Source: DATCHW01 sp036508135 (GTDB taxonomy: Bacteria; Bacteroidota; Ignavibacteria; Tepidaquicellales; Tepidaquicellaceae). Taken from it: DNA of 22,830 nucleotides. Where the stretch lies: assembly GCA_036508135.1 (NCBI GenBank), contig DATCHW010000231.1, positions 1 through 22,830 on the forward strand. Direction: 5' to 3'. The notes under the pieces are model-generated. The model was not told where the DNA came from. It made no database searches and saw nothing but the letters and a program-made list of their open reading frames with translations. Both the position numbers and the translations under genes were made by a program. Below, piece after piece: positions 14,663 to 22,830 of the stretch (its first letter is position 1; every line of letters begins with the position of its first letter).

Positions 14663-16798
14663 TTGATACCGAATAAGTTAATAAATGAAAAGAGTCCGTA
14701 TCTTTTGCAGCATGCTTATAATCCTGTTCAGTGGTATCCCTGGGGCGAAGAAGCTTTTAAAAAAGCGAAGGATGAAAATAAACCCATCTTTTTATCAATA
14801 GGTTATTCCACCTGCTACTGGTGCCATGTGATGGAAAGAGAAGTTTTTGAAAATAAGGAAATCGCAGGACTGATGAATGATTCTTTTGTGAATATAAAAG
14901 TTGACAGGGAAGAAAGACCTGATATTGATAAAATCTATATGATGGCATTGCAGTCAATGCTTGGCAGCGGCGGCTGGCCTTTAAATATGTTTCTTACACC
15001 GGATTTAAAACCATTCTACGGTGCAACATATATACCTCCTAAAGCTAAGTACGGAAGGTCCGGAATTGAAGACATTATCAAAGAGATAAACAAAATATGG
15101 AAAGAAAAGCAGAGTGAGGTGGTTGAAAGCGGAAATAAAATAACGGAATTTTTAGAGAAGAAAATCTCCGGAAAGACTAAATTGAGTTTTGACAAAGAGA
15201 ACATAATATTTTTAGAGGATAAGACATTCGAGCAGGCAAAAAATGCTTATGATGATGAGCACGGAGGATTCGGTTCCGGTAATAAATTTCCAAGACCTGT
15301 TCTTCCTGACTTTTTATTGAAATATTATTACAAGACAGGAAATATCGAGGCACTGGATATAGTTACATTCACTTTATTGAAAATGTATTATGGGGGAATG
15401 TATGACCATCTCGAGGGAGGATTTCACCGGTATTCGGTTGACTCCTACTGGAGGGTACCGCATTTCGAAAAAATGTTGTATGATCAGGCACAGCTTTCTA
15501 TAACATACGCTGAGACTTATCAGATAACCGGAAGAGAGATATTTCTTGATATAGCAAAGGATATATCCATTTATGTGCTGAATAATTTAACGGATACAAA
15601 CGGAGGATTTTATTCAGGGGAAGATGCAGAAAGTTTTCCGGATCATTCAGGCAAGTCCCCTAAAGAAGAAGGTGCTTTTTATTTATGGACAAGAAAAGAA
15701 ATTGAGGAAATTCTTGGGTTGGAAAATGGAAATATTTTTAATTCTTTTTATGGTGCAGAGTATTCCGGTAACACAATCAATGATCCGCATAATGTATTCG
15801 GTAATAAGAATGTCCTTTTCATCTCAAACGATATAAATGAAATTGCAAAAGCCGAAAATAAGGAAGATGCGGAAATTATTTCAATACTTGAAAAATCGAA
15901 AAAGAAGTTAAGAAAAATCCGATCTGAAAGACCAAAGCCGCATCTTGATGATAAAATCTTAACTTCTTGGAACGGCATTATGATATCTGCATTAGCAAAG
16001 ATTTATCAGGTAAGCGGCGATAAAAAGTTTTTATCTGCTGCTGTGAAAAGTGCTGATTTTATTCTTGGTAAATTATTTTCAAAAGAAGATAAAATTCTTT
16101 ATCACAGATACAGAGACGGAGAAGTGAAATATGAAGGTACATTGGAAGACTACGCGTTTTTCATAAATGGATTATTGAATTTATATGAGGCAGGTTTTGA
16201 TTCAAAATACTTAAATATTGCCGTCACTCTTAATGAAGTTGCCTTAAATAAATTTTATGATGAATCAGGCGGATTCTTCGACAACTCTAAAAACACAAAA
16301 GATGTTATATTAAATATCAAAGAAATATATGACGGCGCTGAACCGTCAGGAAATTCTGTTCAGCTGATTAATCTTTTTAAGATTGGGATTATTACGCAAA
16401 ATGAAGATTACATGGAAAAAGTAAAAAACAGTCTGGAATTGTTTTATAGTGATTTGGAGAAGCTTCCATTTTCAAGCCCCATGCTCTTAACAGCATATGG
16501 CTTTTATACCGGTTCTGTGAAAGAAATTATTATTTCAGGAGATACAGATGATAATTTTATGAAAGAAATCATAAATAAAATAAATCGTGAATATTTGCCG
16601 GATAAAATAGTTCTGAAAAAGAATAAAGAAATTGCCGGGATTTCCGTATTTATTGATTCACTTGGGACCACGGATAATAAAACATCAGTTTACATTTGCG
16701 AAAATTACAAATGTAATTTACCTATATTTGATATAAAAAATTTAAATAAATTTTTTGAAGATAATAAACCCAAAAAGGAGATTAAAAATGATTTTTGA
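14663..16798 (+). CDS. Thioredoxin-fold protein of the YyaL/SSP411 family (DUF255)
   Basis: This 711-aa protein has the YyaL/spermatogenesis-associated protein 20 layout. The N-terminal DUF255 thioredoxin-like domain (about residues 1-165) has a CYWC redox motif (C51, C54) inside SIGYSTCYWCHVMERE and the typical KVDREERPDIDKIYM and GGWPLNMFLTP. An (alpha/alpha)6-barrel domain like N-acylglucosamine 2-epimerase and glycoside-hydrolase families follows, with GGMYDHLEGGFHRYSVD and WRVPHFEKMLYDQA. Family length is about 600-700 aa. There is no signal peptide, so it is cytoplasmic. The biochemical role of the family is unsettled; a thiol-redox or sugar-epimerase-like activity is only suggested by the folds. 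The start is TTG with GGAG before it. Its last 11 bp overlap the aconitase start, implying co-translation, although the functional link is unclear. Confidence 0.9.
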   Translation: MIPNKLINEKSPYLLQHAYNPVQWYPWGEEAFKKAKDENKPIFLSIGYSTCYWCHVMEREVFENKEIAGLMNDSFVNIKVDREERPDIDKIYMMALQSMLGSGGWPLNMFLTPDLKPFYGATYIPPKAKYGRSGIEDIIKEINKIWKEKQSEVVESGNKITEFLEKKISGKTKLSFDKENIIFLEDKTFEQAKNAYDDEHGGFGSGNKFPRPVLPDFLLKYYYKTGNIEALDIVTFTLLKMYYGGMYDHLEGGFHRYSVDSYWRVPHFEKMLYDQAQLSITYAETYQITGREIFLDIAKDISIYVLNNLTDTNGGFYSGEDAESFPDHSGKSPKEEGAFYLWTRKEIEEILGLENGNIFNSFYGAEYSGNTINDPHNVFGNKNVLFISNDINEIAKAENKEDAEIISILEKSKKKLRKIRSERPKPHLDDKILTSWNGIMISALAKIYQVSGDKKFLSAAVKSADFILGKLFSKEDKILYHRYRDGEVKYEGTLEDYAFFINGLLNLYEAGFDSKYLNIAVTLNEVALNKFYDESGGFFDNSKNTKDVILNIKEIYDGAEPSGNSVQLINLFKIGIITQNEDYMEKVKNSLELFYSDLEKLPFSSPMLLTAYGFYTGSVKEIIISGDTDDNFMKEIINKINREYLPDKIVLKKNKEIAGISVFIDSLGTTDNKTSVYICENYKCNLPIFDIKNLNKFFEDNKPKKEIKNDF
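16775..16780 (+). promoter_or_regulatory. Ribosome binding site fixing the aconitase start
   Basis: AAGGAG seven bases ahead of ATG at 16788 sets the aconitase start there, inside the end of the upstream gene. An in-frame ATG at 16755 would add 11 lysine/arginine-rich residues and has no such site. Confidence 0.85.
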
Positions 16799-19028
16799 TA
16801 TTGATAAAATCAAGGATTTATATTCAGGTCTGAAGGAAAGAGTTGAAAAGACAAGACTGATTTTAGGAAGACCTGTGACTTATACCGAGAAAATTCTGTA
16901 TGCCCATTCCGATTTATCAGAAAAAGAATTTACGAGAGGAACTGATTTTGCTGATTTCAGACCGGACAGAGTTGCAATGCAGGATGCAACTGCTCAAATG
17001 GCTTTGCTGCAGTTTATGTCCGCAAATATGAAAAAAGTAGCTGTTCCGAGTACAGTACATTGTGACCATCTTATACAGGCAGAATTAGGAGCGAAAAGTG
17101 ATTTGCTCAGGGCTCTTGATGATAATAAGGAAGTTTACGATTTTCTTGAGAGTGTATCTTCTAAATACGGAATTGGTTTCTGGAAACCTGGTGCAGGCAT
17201 CATTCATCAGGTCGTACTTGAAAATTATGCATTCCCGGGTGGGATGATGATAGGTACAGATTCACATACTCCCAATGCAGGCGGACTCGGTATGGTTGCA
17301 ATTGGCGTTGGAGGTGCGGATGCAGTTGATGTTATGGCAGGAATGGCGTGGGAACTCAAATTTCCCAAAATTATCGGTGTGAAGTTGACGGGGAAGATGA
17401 ACGGCTGGACTTCTGCGAAAGACGTTATTTTAAAACTCGCTGGAATCTTGACTGTCAAGGGTGGAACAAATTCAATCATAGAATATTTCGGTGAGGGAAC
17501 TGAATCGATTTCCTGCACAGGTAAGGGAACAATTTGTAATATGGGGGCAGAGATTGGTGCCACTACTTCATTATTCCCCTATGATTTCAGAATGTTCGAC
17601 TATTTAAAAATTACAGGAAGAGAGGAAATCGGAAATCTTGCGAATGAATTAAAAGATTATTTAAAAGCAGATCCTGAAAGTGAAAAATTCTATGATAAAA
17701 TTATTGAAATTAATTTATCCGAGTTAGAACCGCATATTAATGGTCCGTTCACTCCGGATTTAGCAGTACCGGTCTCAAGTTTTAAATATGAAGTAAAGAA
17801 AAATAATTATCCGGAAGAACTGAAGGTAGCGTTAATAGGAAGCTGTACAAATTCATCATACGAAGATATGGAAAGAGCAGCGTCTCTTGCCATTCAGGCA
17901 AATGAAAAGGGATTAAAAGCAAAATCAGAATTTGTGATTACGCCAGGTTCGGAGCAAATCAGGGCAACTATTCAAAGGGACGGGCAATTGGATGCATTCA
18001 CAAAAATCGGCGGTTTAGTTCTTGCTAATGCCTGCGGACCCTGCATCGGACAATGGAAAAGACATGATACAAAAGACGGAGAAAGAAATTCGATAATAAC
18101 TTCATATAACAGAAATTTTGCAAAAAGAAATGACGGTAATCCCGCAACACATTCCTTCGTAGCTTCACCGGAAATAGTTACTGCCTTTGCGATTGCAGGA
18201 ACTCTTTTGTTCAATCCTATGACAGATGAATTAATAAACGATAAAGGTGAAAAAGTAAAGATTGAAGAACCGAAAGGAAATGAACTACCCGGTAAAGGAT
18301 TTCTTAGAGGGGAATTCGGTTTCGTGAAACCGGCAGAAGACGGAACTAAGATTAATGTCAGAATTAAAAAAGAAAGTAAAAGGCTCCAGAAATTAGAAGC
18401 TTTTAAAGCTCCTGATTTAGGAAAAGATTTTCATGATCTGAGACTTTTAATAAAAGTAAAAGGGAAATGCACTACAGACCATATATCTATGGCGGGTCCG
18501 TGGTTGAAGTACAGAGGACATCTCGATAATATTTCAAATAATATGTTCATAAGCGCTATAAATTATTTTAATGACAAGATGAATACGGTGAGAAATTTTG
18601 TAACAGGAAATTATGACGAAGTACCAAAGACAGCGAGGGATTATAAAGCAAATAAAACAGGATGGGTTGTAGTCGGAGAAGAGAATTATGGAGAAGGATC
18701 TTCCAGAGAGCATGCAGCGATGGAACCAAGATTTTTAGGCGGTAAAGCGATAATTGTAAAATCTTTTGCAAGAATACATGAAACGAATTTAAAGAAACAG
18801 GGAATTTTGCCATTAACTTTCGAGAATACGGAAGATTATAATAAGATAAGAGAAGATGATTTAATAGACCTCGATCTGAACTACTTAAAGCCAAAATCGA
18901 TAATTGAAATGTACTTGAAGCATTCAGACGGTACAAAAGAAAAAATAGAACTACAGCACTCTTTGAATGAACACCAAATAAAATGGTTCCTTGCAGGATC
19001 TGCTTTGAATTTGATTACAAAAAGTTAA
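16788..19028 (+). CDS. acn: Aconitate hydratase, mitochondrial type
   Basis: This 746-aa TCA-cycle enzyme converts citrate to isocitrate through cis-aconitate in the cytoplasm. Its [4Fe-4S] cluster ligands are visible: C353 in GSCTNSSYEDM and C416/C419 in NACGPCIGQW. Substrate-site segments include STVHCDHLIQAELGAKSD (88-105), GTDSHTPNAGGLG (156-168) and, in the swivelling C-terminal domain, GEGSSREHAAMEPRFLGG. The length and the HCDHLIQ and GPFTPDLAVPVS motifs place it with mitochondrial-type aconitases, common in Bacteroidota, rather than with AcnA/IRP or AcnB. Its start overlaps the upstream YyaL-like gene by 11 bp and has a strong AAGGAG site. Nothing is missing or unusual in the active site. 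The next gene is 71 bp downstream. Confidence 0.96.
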   Translation: MIFDIDKIKDLYSGLKERVEKTRLILGRPVTYTEKILYAHSDLSEKEFTRGTDFADFRPDRVAMQDATAQMALLQFMSANMKKVAVPSTVHCDHLIQAELGAKSDLLRALDDNKEVYDFLESVSSKYGIGFWKPGAGIIHQVVLENYAFPGGMMIGTDSHTPNAGGLGMVAIGVGGADAVDVMAGMAWELKFPKIIGVKLTGKMNGWTSAKDVILKLAGILTVKGGTNSIIEYFGEGTESISCTGKGTICNMGAEIGATTSLFPYDFRMFDYLKITGREEIGNLANELKDYLKADPESEKFYDKIIEINLSELEPHINGPFTPDLAVPVSSFKYEVKKNNYPEELKVALIGSCTNSSYEDMERAASLAIQANEKGLKAKSEFVITPGSEQIRATIQRDGQLDAFTKIGGLVLANACGPCIGQWKRHDTKDGERNSIITSYNRNFAKRNDGNPATHSFVASPEIVTAFAIAGTLLFNPMTDELINDKGEKVKIEEPKGNELPGKGFLRGEFGFVKPAEDGTKINVRIKKESKRLQKLEAFKAPDLGKDFHDLRLLIKVKGKCTTDHISMAGPWLKYRGHLDNISNNMFISAINYFNDKMNTVRNFVTGNYDEVPKTARDYKANKTGWVVVGEENYGEGSSREHAAMEPRFLGGKAIIVKSFARIHETNLKKQGILPLTFENTEDYNKIREDDLIDLDLNYLKPKSIIEMYLKHSDGTKEKIELQHSLNEHQIKWFLAGSALNLITKS

Positions 19029-19099
19029 TAATAATAAAATTTTTATGACGGTTTACAGCTAAAAAGTGAAGGAAATTATTTTTAATTTAAAAAATTGAA

Positions 19100-19453
19100 A
19101 TGTCATTTTTCGAGAATATATTTTCAAGAAACACAGATAGTTCCGACATTGATGTTCAACAGTTTGATGATTTGATGAAGAACAACGAGAACATTATTCT
19201 GGATGTGCGGACAGAAAATGAATTTAAAGATTCAAGGATCAAAGGGTCAATTAATATTGATTATCATAATTCAAATTTTCTAAACAAAGTCAGCGAACTT
19301 GACAGGTATAAAACAATCCTCATCTACTGCCGAAGCGGTAACAGGAGTCATCATGCTATGCAGAAGATGAAAAAGATGGGATTTCAAAATCCATTAAATT
19401 TAACAGGCGGAATAATTGCCTGGACGAGGTCAAATAAACCGATGATAAAGTAA
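19100..19453 (+). CDS. Rhodanese-like domain protein
   Basis: This 117-aa single rhodanese domain probably binds or transfers sulfur as a persulfide. It has DVRTENEFKDSRIKGSINID (35-54), the CH2-type start of the fold, and the active-site loop CRSGNRS (77-83) with catalytic C77, then GGIIAWTRSNKP near the C-terminus. The six-residue loop length fits sulfurtransferases rather than phosphatases (Cdc25-like forms have a longer loop). There is no signal peptide. A short N-terminal extension (about 15 residues) with FFENIFSR precedes the domain. The stop overlaps the exonuclease III start by one base (TAATG), so the two are coupled, but I know of no functional link. The physiological acceptor is unknown. 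Confidence 0.9.
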   Translation: MSFFENIFSRNTDSSDIDVQQFDDLMKNNENIILDVRTENEFKDSRIKGSINIDYHNSNFLNKVSELDRYKTILIYCRSGNRSHHAMQKMKKMGFQNPLNLTGGIIAWTRSNKPMIK

Positions 19454-20241
19454 TGGCATCAGTAAATAAAACGATAAAAATATATACGTGGAACGTTAAC
19501 GGAGTCCGGGCTGCAATAAAAAAAGGATTTGTAAATTGGGTAAAAGAATCCGGAGGAGATATAATTTGTCTTCAGGAGACCAAAATCCAGGAAAATCAAG
19601 TTAGCAAAGAATTGATAGACCTCAAGGGATACCACGAATACTGGTTTTCCGCACACAGAAAAGGATATTCGAGCGTCGCTGTCTTTTCAAAAATTCAACC
19701 TCTGAAAATCGAAAAAGGTTTTGGTAAGGAAGAATTTGATATAGAGGGAAGGGTAATATTTGCGGAATATGAGAAATTTGTACTTGCGAATGTTTATTTC
19801 CCGAACGGAGGTAGAGGACCTGAAAGAGTGAGATACAAACTTGATTTTTATGATGAACTGTTTTTCTATCTTCAGAAAAATTATTACGGCAGGAAAGGTG
19901 TAATAGTAACGGGTGATTATAATACCGCACACAAGGAAATAGATTTGGCAAGACCGAAAGAGAATTCCAATAACACAGGATTTCTTCCCCAAGAAAGGGA
20001 ATGGATAGATAAAATAATAAACTTAGGATACGTTGATATTTTCAGGAAATTTAATCCCGAGCCGGGATGGTATTCATACTGGGATATGTTCACGCGAGCA
20101 AGGGAAAGGAATGTAGGATGGAGAATAGATTACTTTATGGTATCGGAGGATTTTGCGGAAAAAGTTGTATCAGCGAATATTCATAACGAAATAATGGGAA
20201 GTGACCATTGCCCGGTATCTATAGAATTAAAAATTAATTGA
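19453..20241 (+). CDS. xth: Exodeoxyribonuclease III (AP endonuclease)
   Basis: This 262-aa enzyme of the ExoIII/APE1 family incises DNA 5' of abasic sites and degrades 3' ends during base-excision repair. The metal and catalytic residues are present: N16 in TWNVNGVR, E42 in LQETK, Y115 in NVYFPNGG, D155 and N157 in GDYNTAH, D226 in WRIDYF, and the D251-H252 pair in GSDHCPV. The length is typical. The fold runs through the whole protein with no extra domain and no signal peptide. It begins within the stop of the rhodanese gene and ends one base before the next gene's TTG start, so it sits in the middle of a compact operon. No damage-response operator is visible. Confidence 0.95.
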   Translation: MASVNKTIKIYTWNVNGVRAAIKKGFVNWVKESGGDIICLQETKIQENQVSKELIDLKGYHEYWFSAHRKGYSSVAVFSKIQPLKIEKGFGKEEFDIEGRVIFAEYEKFVLANVYFPNGGRGPERVRYKLDFYDELFFYLQKNYYGRKGVIVTGDYNTAHKEIDLARPKENSNNTGFLPQEREWIDKIINLGYVDIFRKFNPEPGWYSYWDMFTRARERNVGWRIDYFMVSEDFAEKVVSANIHNEIMGSDHCPVSIELKIN

Positions 20242-20242
20242 A

Positions 20243-21259
20243 TTGAAAGCAATAGTATTAAGTAAAACCGGAGAAATAAATTTTCTTAAAGAAAATTTAG
20301 CAATTCAGGAAGTAAAAGATTTACTTCCGGGAAAAGATGAAGTATTAATTAAAATTCATTATGCAGCATTAAATCACAGGGATTTATGGATAACTAAAGG
20401 TTTATATTCAGGAATAAAATTTCCAATTATTTTGGGTTCAGATTGTGCAGGAGTTATCGATAAGATTGGAGATGAAGTGGCAGGTTTTAAAAAAGGCGAT
20501 GAAGTAATAATAAACCCGGGTTCAAATTGGGGAGATAACGAAAATTATCAAAGCAGCAAATTTAATATATTAGGTTTGCCGGAAAATGGAACGTTATCTC
20601 AATATATCACTGTTCCTGCCTCTAAAGTTTATCCGAAACCGGAACATCTGTCATTAAGCGAATCAGCTGCTATCCCTCTTGCAGGACTCACTGCATACAG
20701 GGCTGTACTGGTAAAGGCAAATATTAAATCAGGTGAAAATGTATTAATCACAGGAATCGGAGGCGGTGTAGCAACATTCGCTTTTCTCTTTTCAAAAGCA
20801 ACGGGAGCAAATATATTCGTTACTTCAGGAAGTAATGAAAAAATTAAAACTGCTAAACAATTAGGTGCATTTGAAGGTTTCAACTATCAAAATGAGATGT
20901 GGGATGAAGTGCTCATTAATATTTTAAATAACAAGATTGATGCAGCGATAGACGGGACAGGAGGAGATGTTATTTCAAAAATAATGAATGTTGTCAAACC
21001 GGGAGGCAGGATCGTAAATTACGGAGCTACCAAGGGGAACGCAAATAACTTTGACATGAGGAAATTATTCTGGAAGCAGATTGTATTATATGGAACAACT
21101 ATGGGGTCTGACAAAGATTTCAAAGATATGATGAGTTTTGTAAGTGAACATAATATCAAACCTGTGATAGATAAAATTTTTGAATTTAAAGATTATATAA
21201 ATGCATTTCTCAGAATGAATAATTCTGAACAATTCGGAAAGATTGTAATTAAGATATAA
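20243..21259 (+). CDS. Medium-chain dehydrogenase/reductase, quinone-oxidoreductase-like
   Basis: This 338-aa NAD(P)H-dependent oxidoreductase of the MDR superfamily has an N-terminal GroES-like domain (MKAIVLSKTG..., ALNHRDLWITKG, PIILGSDCAGVIDKIG) and a Rossmann domain with the nucleotide loop GIGGGVA (171-177). Positions that bind catalytic zinc in alcohol dehydrogenases are not conserved: NHRD and GSDCAG replace the Cys/His forms, and the four-cysteine lobe is absent. A zinc-independent quinone- or enoyl-reductase-like enzyme is therefore more likely than an alcohol dehydrogenase. The substrate cannot be told. It starts with TTG one base after the exonuclease stop and has no clear Shine-Dalgarno sequence, so translation probably depends on coupling. 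TTG is chosen because it gives the family's usual MKA N-terminus. Confidence 0.85.
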   Translation: MKAIVLSKTGEINFLKENLAIQEVKDLLPGKDEVLIKIHYAALNHRDLWITKGLYSGIKFPIILGSDCAGVIDKIGDEVAGFKKGDEVIINPGSNWGDNENYQSSKFNILGLPENGTLSQYITVPASKVYPKPEHLSLSESAAIPLAGLTAYRAVLVKANIKSGENVLITGIGGGVATFAFLFSKATGANIFVTSGSNEKIKTAKQLGAFEGFNYQNEMWDEVLINILNNKIDAAIDGTGGDVISKIMNVVKPGGRIVNYGATKGNANNFDMRKLFWKQIVLYGTTMGSDKDFKDMMSFVSEHNIKPVIDKIFEFKDYINAFLRMNNSEQFGKIVIKI

Positions 21260-21609
21260 TATGAGAAACACCCAAAACTCTTTGAACAAGATAAATATAA
21301 ACTAACAAGTTAATCTAGCAATTTATAAATCAACTATTTAGACATCATATAAGATAAACCATTAATAATCAAATCTTTATTTAGTTTTTAAACTTATTTG
21401 CAATTCTTAATATAGTGTAATTACTTTCTTTAAAGAGCTATCTCTACAAAATTTAATATTTATAATTCATTTTATAACTTTCTAATTTTAACAAATAAAA
21501 TTCAACAATTTGTTGGAAAAATATTTGCATATTTTAAAATCATGATATGATATAGGTTTCTAATATAAATTCAAATTTTAAAAAATTTGGGGAAATAAAA
21601 TTTTTTAAT
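21260..21609. other. AT-rich intergenic region before the secreted-protein gene
   Basis: These 350 bp hold no gene that I can support. They contain a 13-bp palindrome (CAACAA-T-TTGTTG at 21503-21515) about 95 bp upstream of the next ATG, then ATATTTGCATATTTT and TATGATATAGGTTTC, where TAGGTTTC is one base off the TAnnTTTG element of Bacteroidota promoters. A promoter near 21550-21570 for the secreted protein is plausible but not certain. No terminator hairpin is evident after the oxidoreductase gene. Confidence 0.5.
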
Positions 21610-22830
21610 ATGAGAAAACTTAAAATTGTTGTAACCGCTATTCTTTTGCTCTTCATTACTCGTTATTCATTATTCATTACTAATTGTATTGCTCAGTGGT
21701 ATCCCTTACCTGTATTTCCTTCATATCGACAGACTTTGGATGTTAAATTCTTTGATGAGAATACAGGTATAATAATTACTCAAAATATCGATTCAAATCG
21801 CGGAATTCTGAGAACAACTAATGGAGGCCAAAATTGGATTCAAATTAAGCATTGTTATAATTATGCATGTCAGAAAATAGATTCAACAATTTTTTATTCA
21901 ATTTCAACAATAAATGGTTACTCATTTTTATACAGGACATTTAATAAGGGTGTGACCTGGGATAGCGTTTCATCTTATTCAGGTATAGGATATAACAGAT
22001 TATCATTTATTAATAAAGATACCGGCTGGGTAAGCGGCTGGATAGATGGGGTACCTTACATCTGGAGAACTACGAATGGAGGAATAAATTTAACTATACA
22101 AGCAGGGTCAAATGTTGGAGGAAATGAAATATTCTTTTATAATAAAAAAGTAAATGGAGAATATGTTGGGTGGGTAAATAATTCTAGTGCCCTTTGGAAA
22201 ACTACAAACAGCGGGAATAATTGGTTTCAAGTTTCCTGTCCGGGTACAGATTTATACCAGATCACTTTTATCAATGAATATACGGGTTGGGCAAGTATTG
22301 GTAATATGTATAAAACAACAGATGGAGGATTGAATTGGATTCAGCAGTCTATAGCCCCAGGAATTCAGAATATAGGAAGAAGTATAACAAAATTTTCAAT
22401 CATAAATAAAGATACAATTTATGGGGCAGGAGGATACAAGTATCTTCCAAATTCACATATAACAGCAATGATTTGGAAAACTACAAATGGAGGAGCAGTT
22501 TGGGGATATCAGGAAATAGATTCTTCATATAATGTCGGGGTAGTATATTGTATTGATTTTATAAATTATTCTACCGGATGGGCATTTCAAGGAAATGGAA
22601 TTCACACTACAAACGGTGGAGGACAAATTACTGGAATACATAAAGAAGAAACAGTATTAAATGATTATAAACTTTTTCAAAACTATCCTAACCCCTTCAA
22701 TTCAATATCAAAAATTAAATATCAAATATTAAAAACATCAGATGTACAGATTAAAGTATTTGACATTCAAGGTAGAGAAATATCAATACTTGTAAATAGA
22801 AAACAAACTCCCGGTAACTATGAGTGTAAT
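21610..22830 (+). CDS. Secreted YCF48/BNR-repeat protein with type IX secretion tail (3' truncated by window)
   Basis: The frame is open for 407 codons and runs off the window edge. Residues 1 to about 30 are a signal peptide (MRKLKIVVTAILLLF..., cleavage probably after IAQ). The body is a beta-propeller-like series of YCF48/BNR units: RTTNGGQNWIQI, TGWVSGW, KTTNSGNNWFQVS, TGWASIGN, KTTDGGLNWIQQS, KTTNGGAVWGYQE and TGWAFQGNGIHTTNGG. From residue 353 the type IX sorting domain begins (YKLFQNYPNPFN, then IKVFDIQGREISILVN), and perhaps 20-30 more residues are missing. It should be exported by Sec, passed through the T9SS and left on the surface or released. The ligand is unknown. It marks the organism as a Bacteroidota/Ignavibacteriota-type bacterium. 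The ATG at 21610 lacks a good Shine-Dalgarno sequence. Confidence 0.88.
   Translation, partial: MRKLKIVVTAILLLFITRYSLFITNCIAQWYPLPVFPSYRQTLDVKFFDENTGIIITQNIDSNRGILRTTNGGQNWIQIKHCYNYACQKIDSTIFYSISTINGYSFLYRTFNKGVTWDSVSSYSGIGYNRLSFINKDTGWVSGWIDGVPYIWRTTNGGINLTIQAGSNVGGNEIFFYNKKVNGEYVGWVNNSSALWKTTNSGNNWFQVSCPGTDLYQITFINEYTGWASIGNMYKTTDGGLNWIQQSIAPGIQNIGRSITKFSIINKDTIYGAGGYKYLPNSHITAMIWKTTNGGAVWGYQEIDSSYNVGVVYCIDFINYSTGWAFQGNGIHTTNGGGQITGIHKEETVLNDYKLFQNYPNPFNSISKIKYQILKTSDVQIKVFDIQGREISILVNRKQTPGNYECN
21668..21694 (+). repeat. Dispersed mini-repeat, copy 2, inside a signal peptide
   Basis: CATTATTCATTACT matches 10450-10463 exactly, and the following ATTGT and TTGCTC blocks also recur. Here it encodes SLFITNCIAQ, the hydrophobic end and cleavage zone of the signal peptide, so the repeat appears tolerated or recruited as signal-peptide sequence. 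Confidence 0.5.

Noticed and set aside
16755..16787. Upstream ATG as the aconitase start
   Set aside because: It adds a basic 11-residue extension without a ribosome site, while AAGGAG is correctly spaced before the ATG at 16788.

Overview
This window looks like a chromosomal segment from an AT-rich member of the Bacteroidota/Ignavibacteriota (FCB) lineage. The main clue is the truncated secreted protein at the right end. It has the tail motif NYPNPFN followed by a typical type IX secretion sorting domain and is built of YCF48/BNR-like TTxGGxNW repeats. A mitochondrial-type aconitase, a PgpH-type c-di-AMP phosphodiesterase and frequent absence of Shine-Dalgarno sequences fit the same lineage. 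The species cannot be named from the sequence alone.

Layout. (1) 67-1703, plus strand: a DUF47/PhoU-like protein and a Pit phosphate transporter, 17 bp apart. (2) 1817-5240, minus strand: a three-gene ABC importer of the nucleoside (YufO/YufP/YufQ) type with ATGA overlaps and no substrate-binding protein in sight. (3) 5241-10860: a very AT-rich accessory segment. It carries a 1041-aa fusion of a calcineurin-like metallophosphoesterase with a NACHT/STAND-type ATPase and C-terminal helical region, and upstream of it a 371-aa protein with an EVE-like N-terminus and a PD-(D/E)XK-like nuclease C-terminus. After these comes about 1 kb of non-coding, repeat-rich DNA with a tandem array of hairpin repeats. 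(4) 10861-14469, minus strand: xerD, pgpH and a small ABM-like protein with its own terminator. (5) 14663-21259, plus strand: a housekeeping run of YyaL-like thioredoxin-fold protein, aconitase, rhodanese, exonuclease III and an MDR oxidoreductase, mostly overlapping or nearly abutting. (6) 21610 to the end: the secreted T9SS protein, cut by the window edge.

The most interesting part is region 3. The two accessory genes have the architecture of an anti-phage module: an EVE-nuclease candidate for modification-dependent restriction, and a STAND sensor carrying a phosphoesterase as possible effector. The segment is bracketed by a 23-bp direct repeat (22/23 identical). One copy is the last codons and stop of xerD (10862-10884). 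The other is a free copy at 5308-5330 that would still encode the same XerD C-terminus. This is what an element inserted at the 3' end of xerD would leave, although the repeat also resembles a local hairpin-repeat family, so two explanations remain open. All functional statements are inferences from motifs; no search was run.
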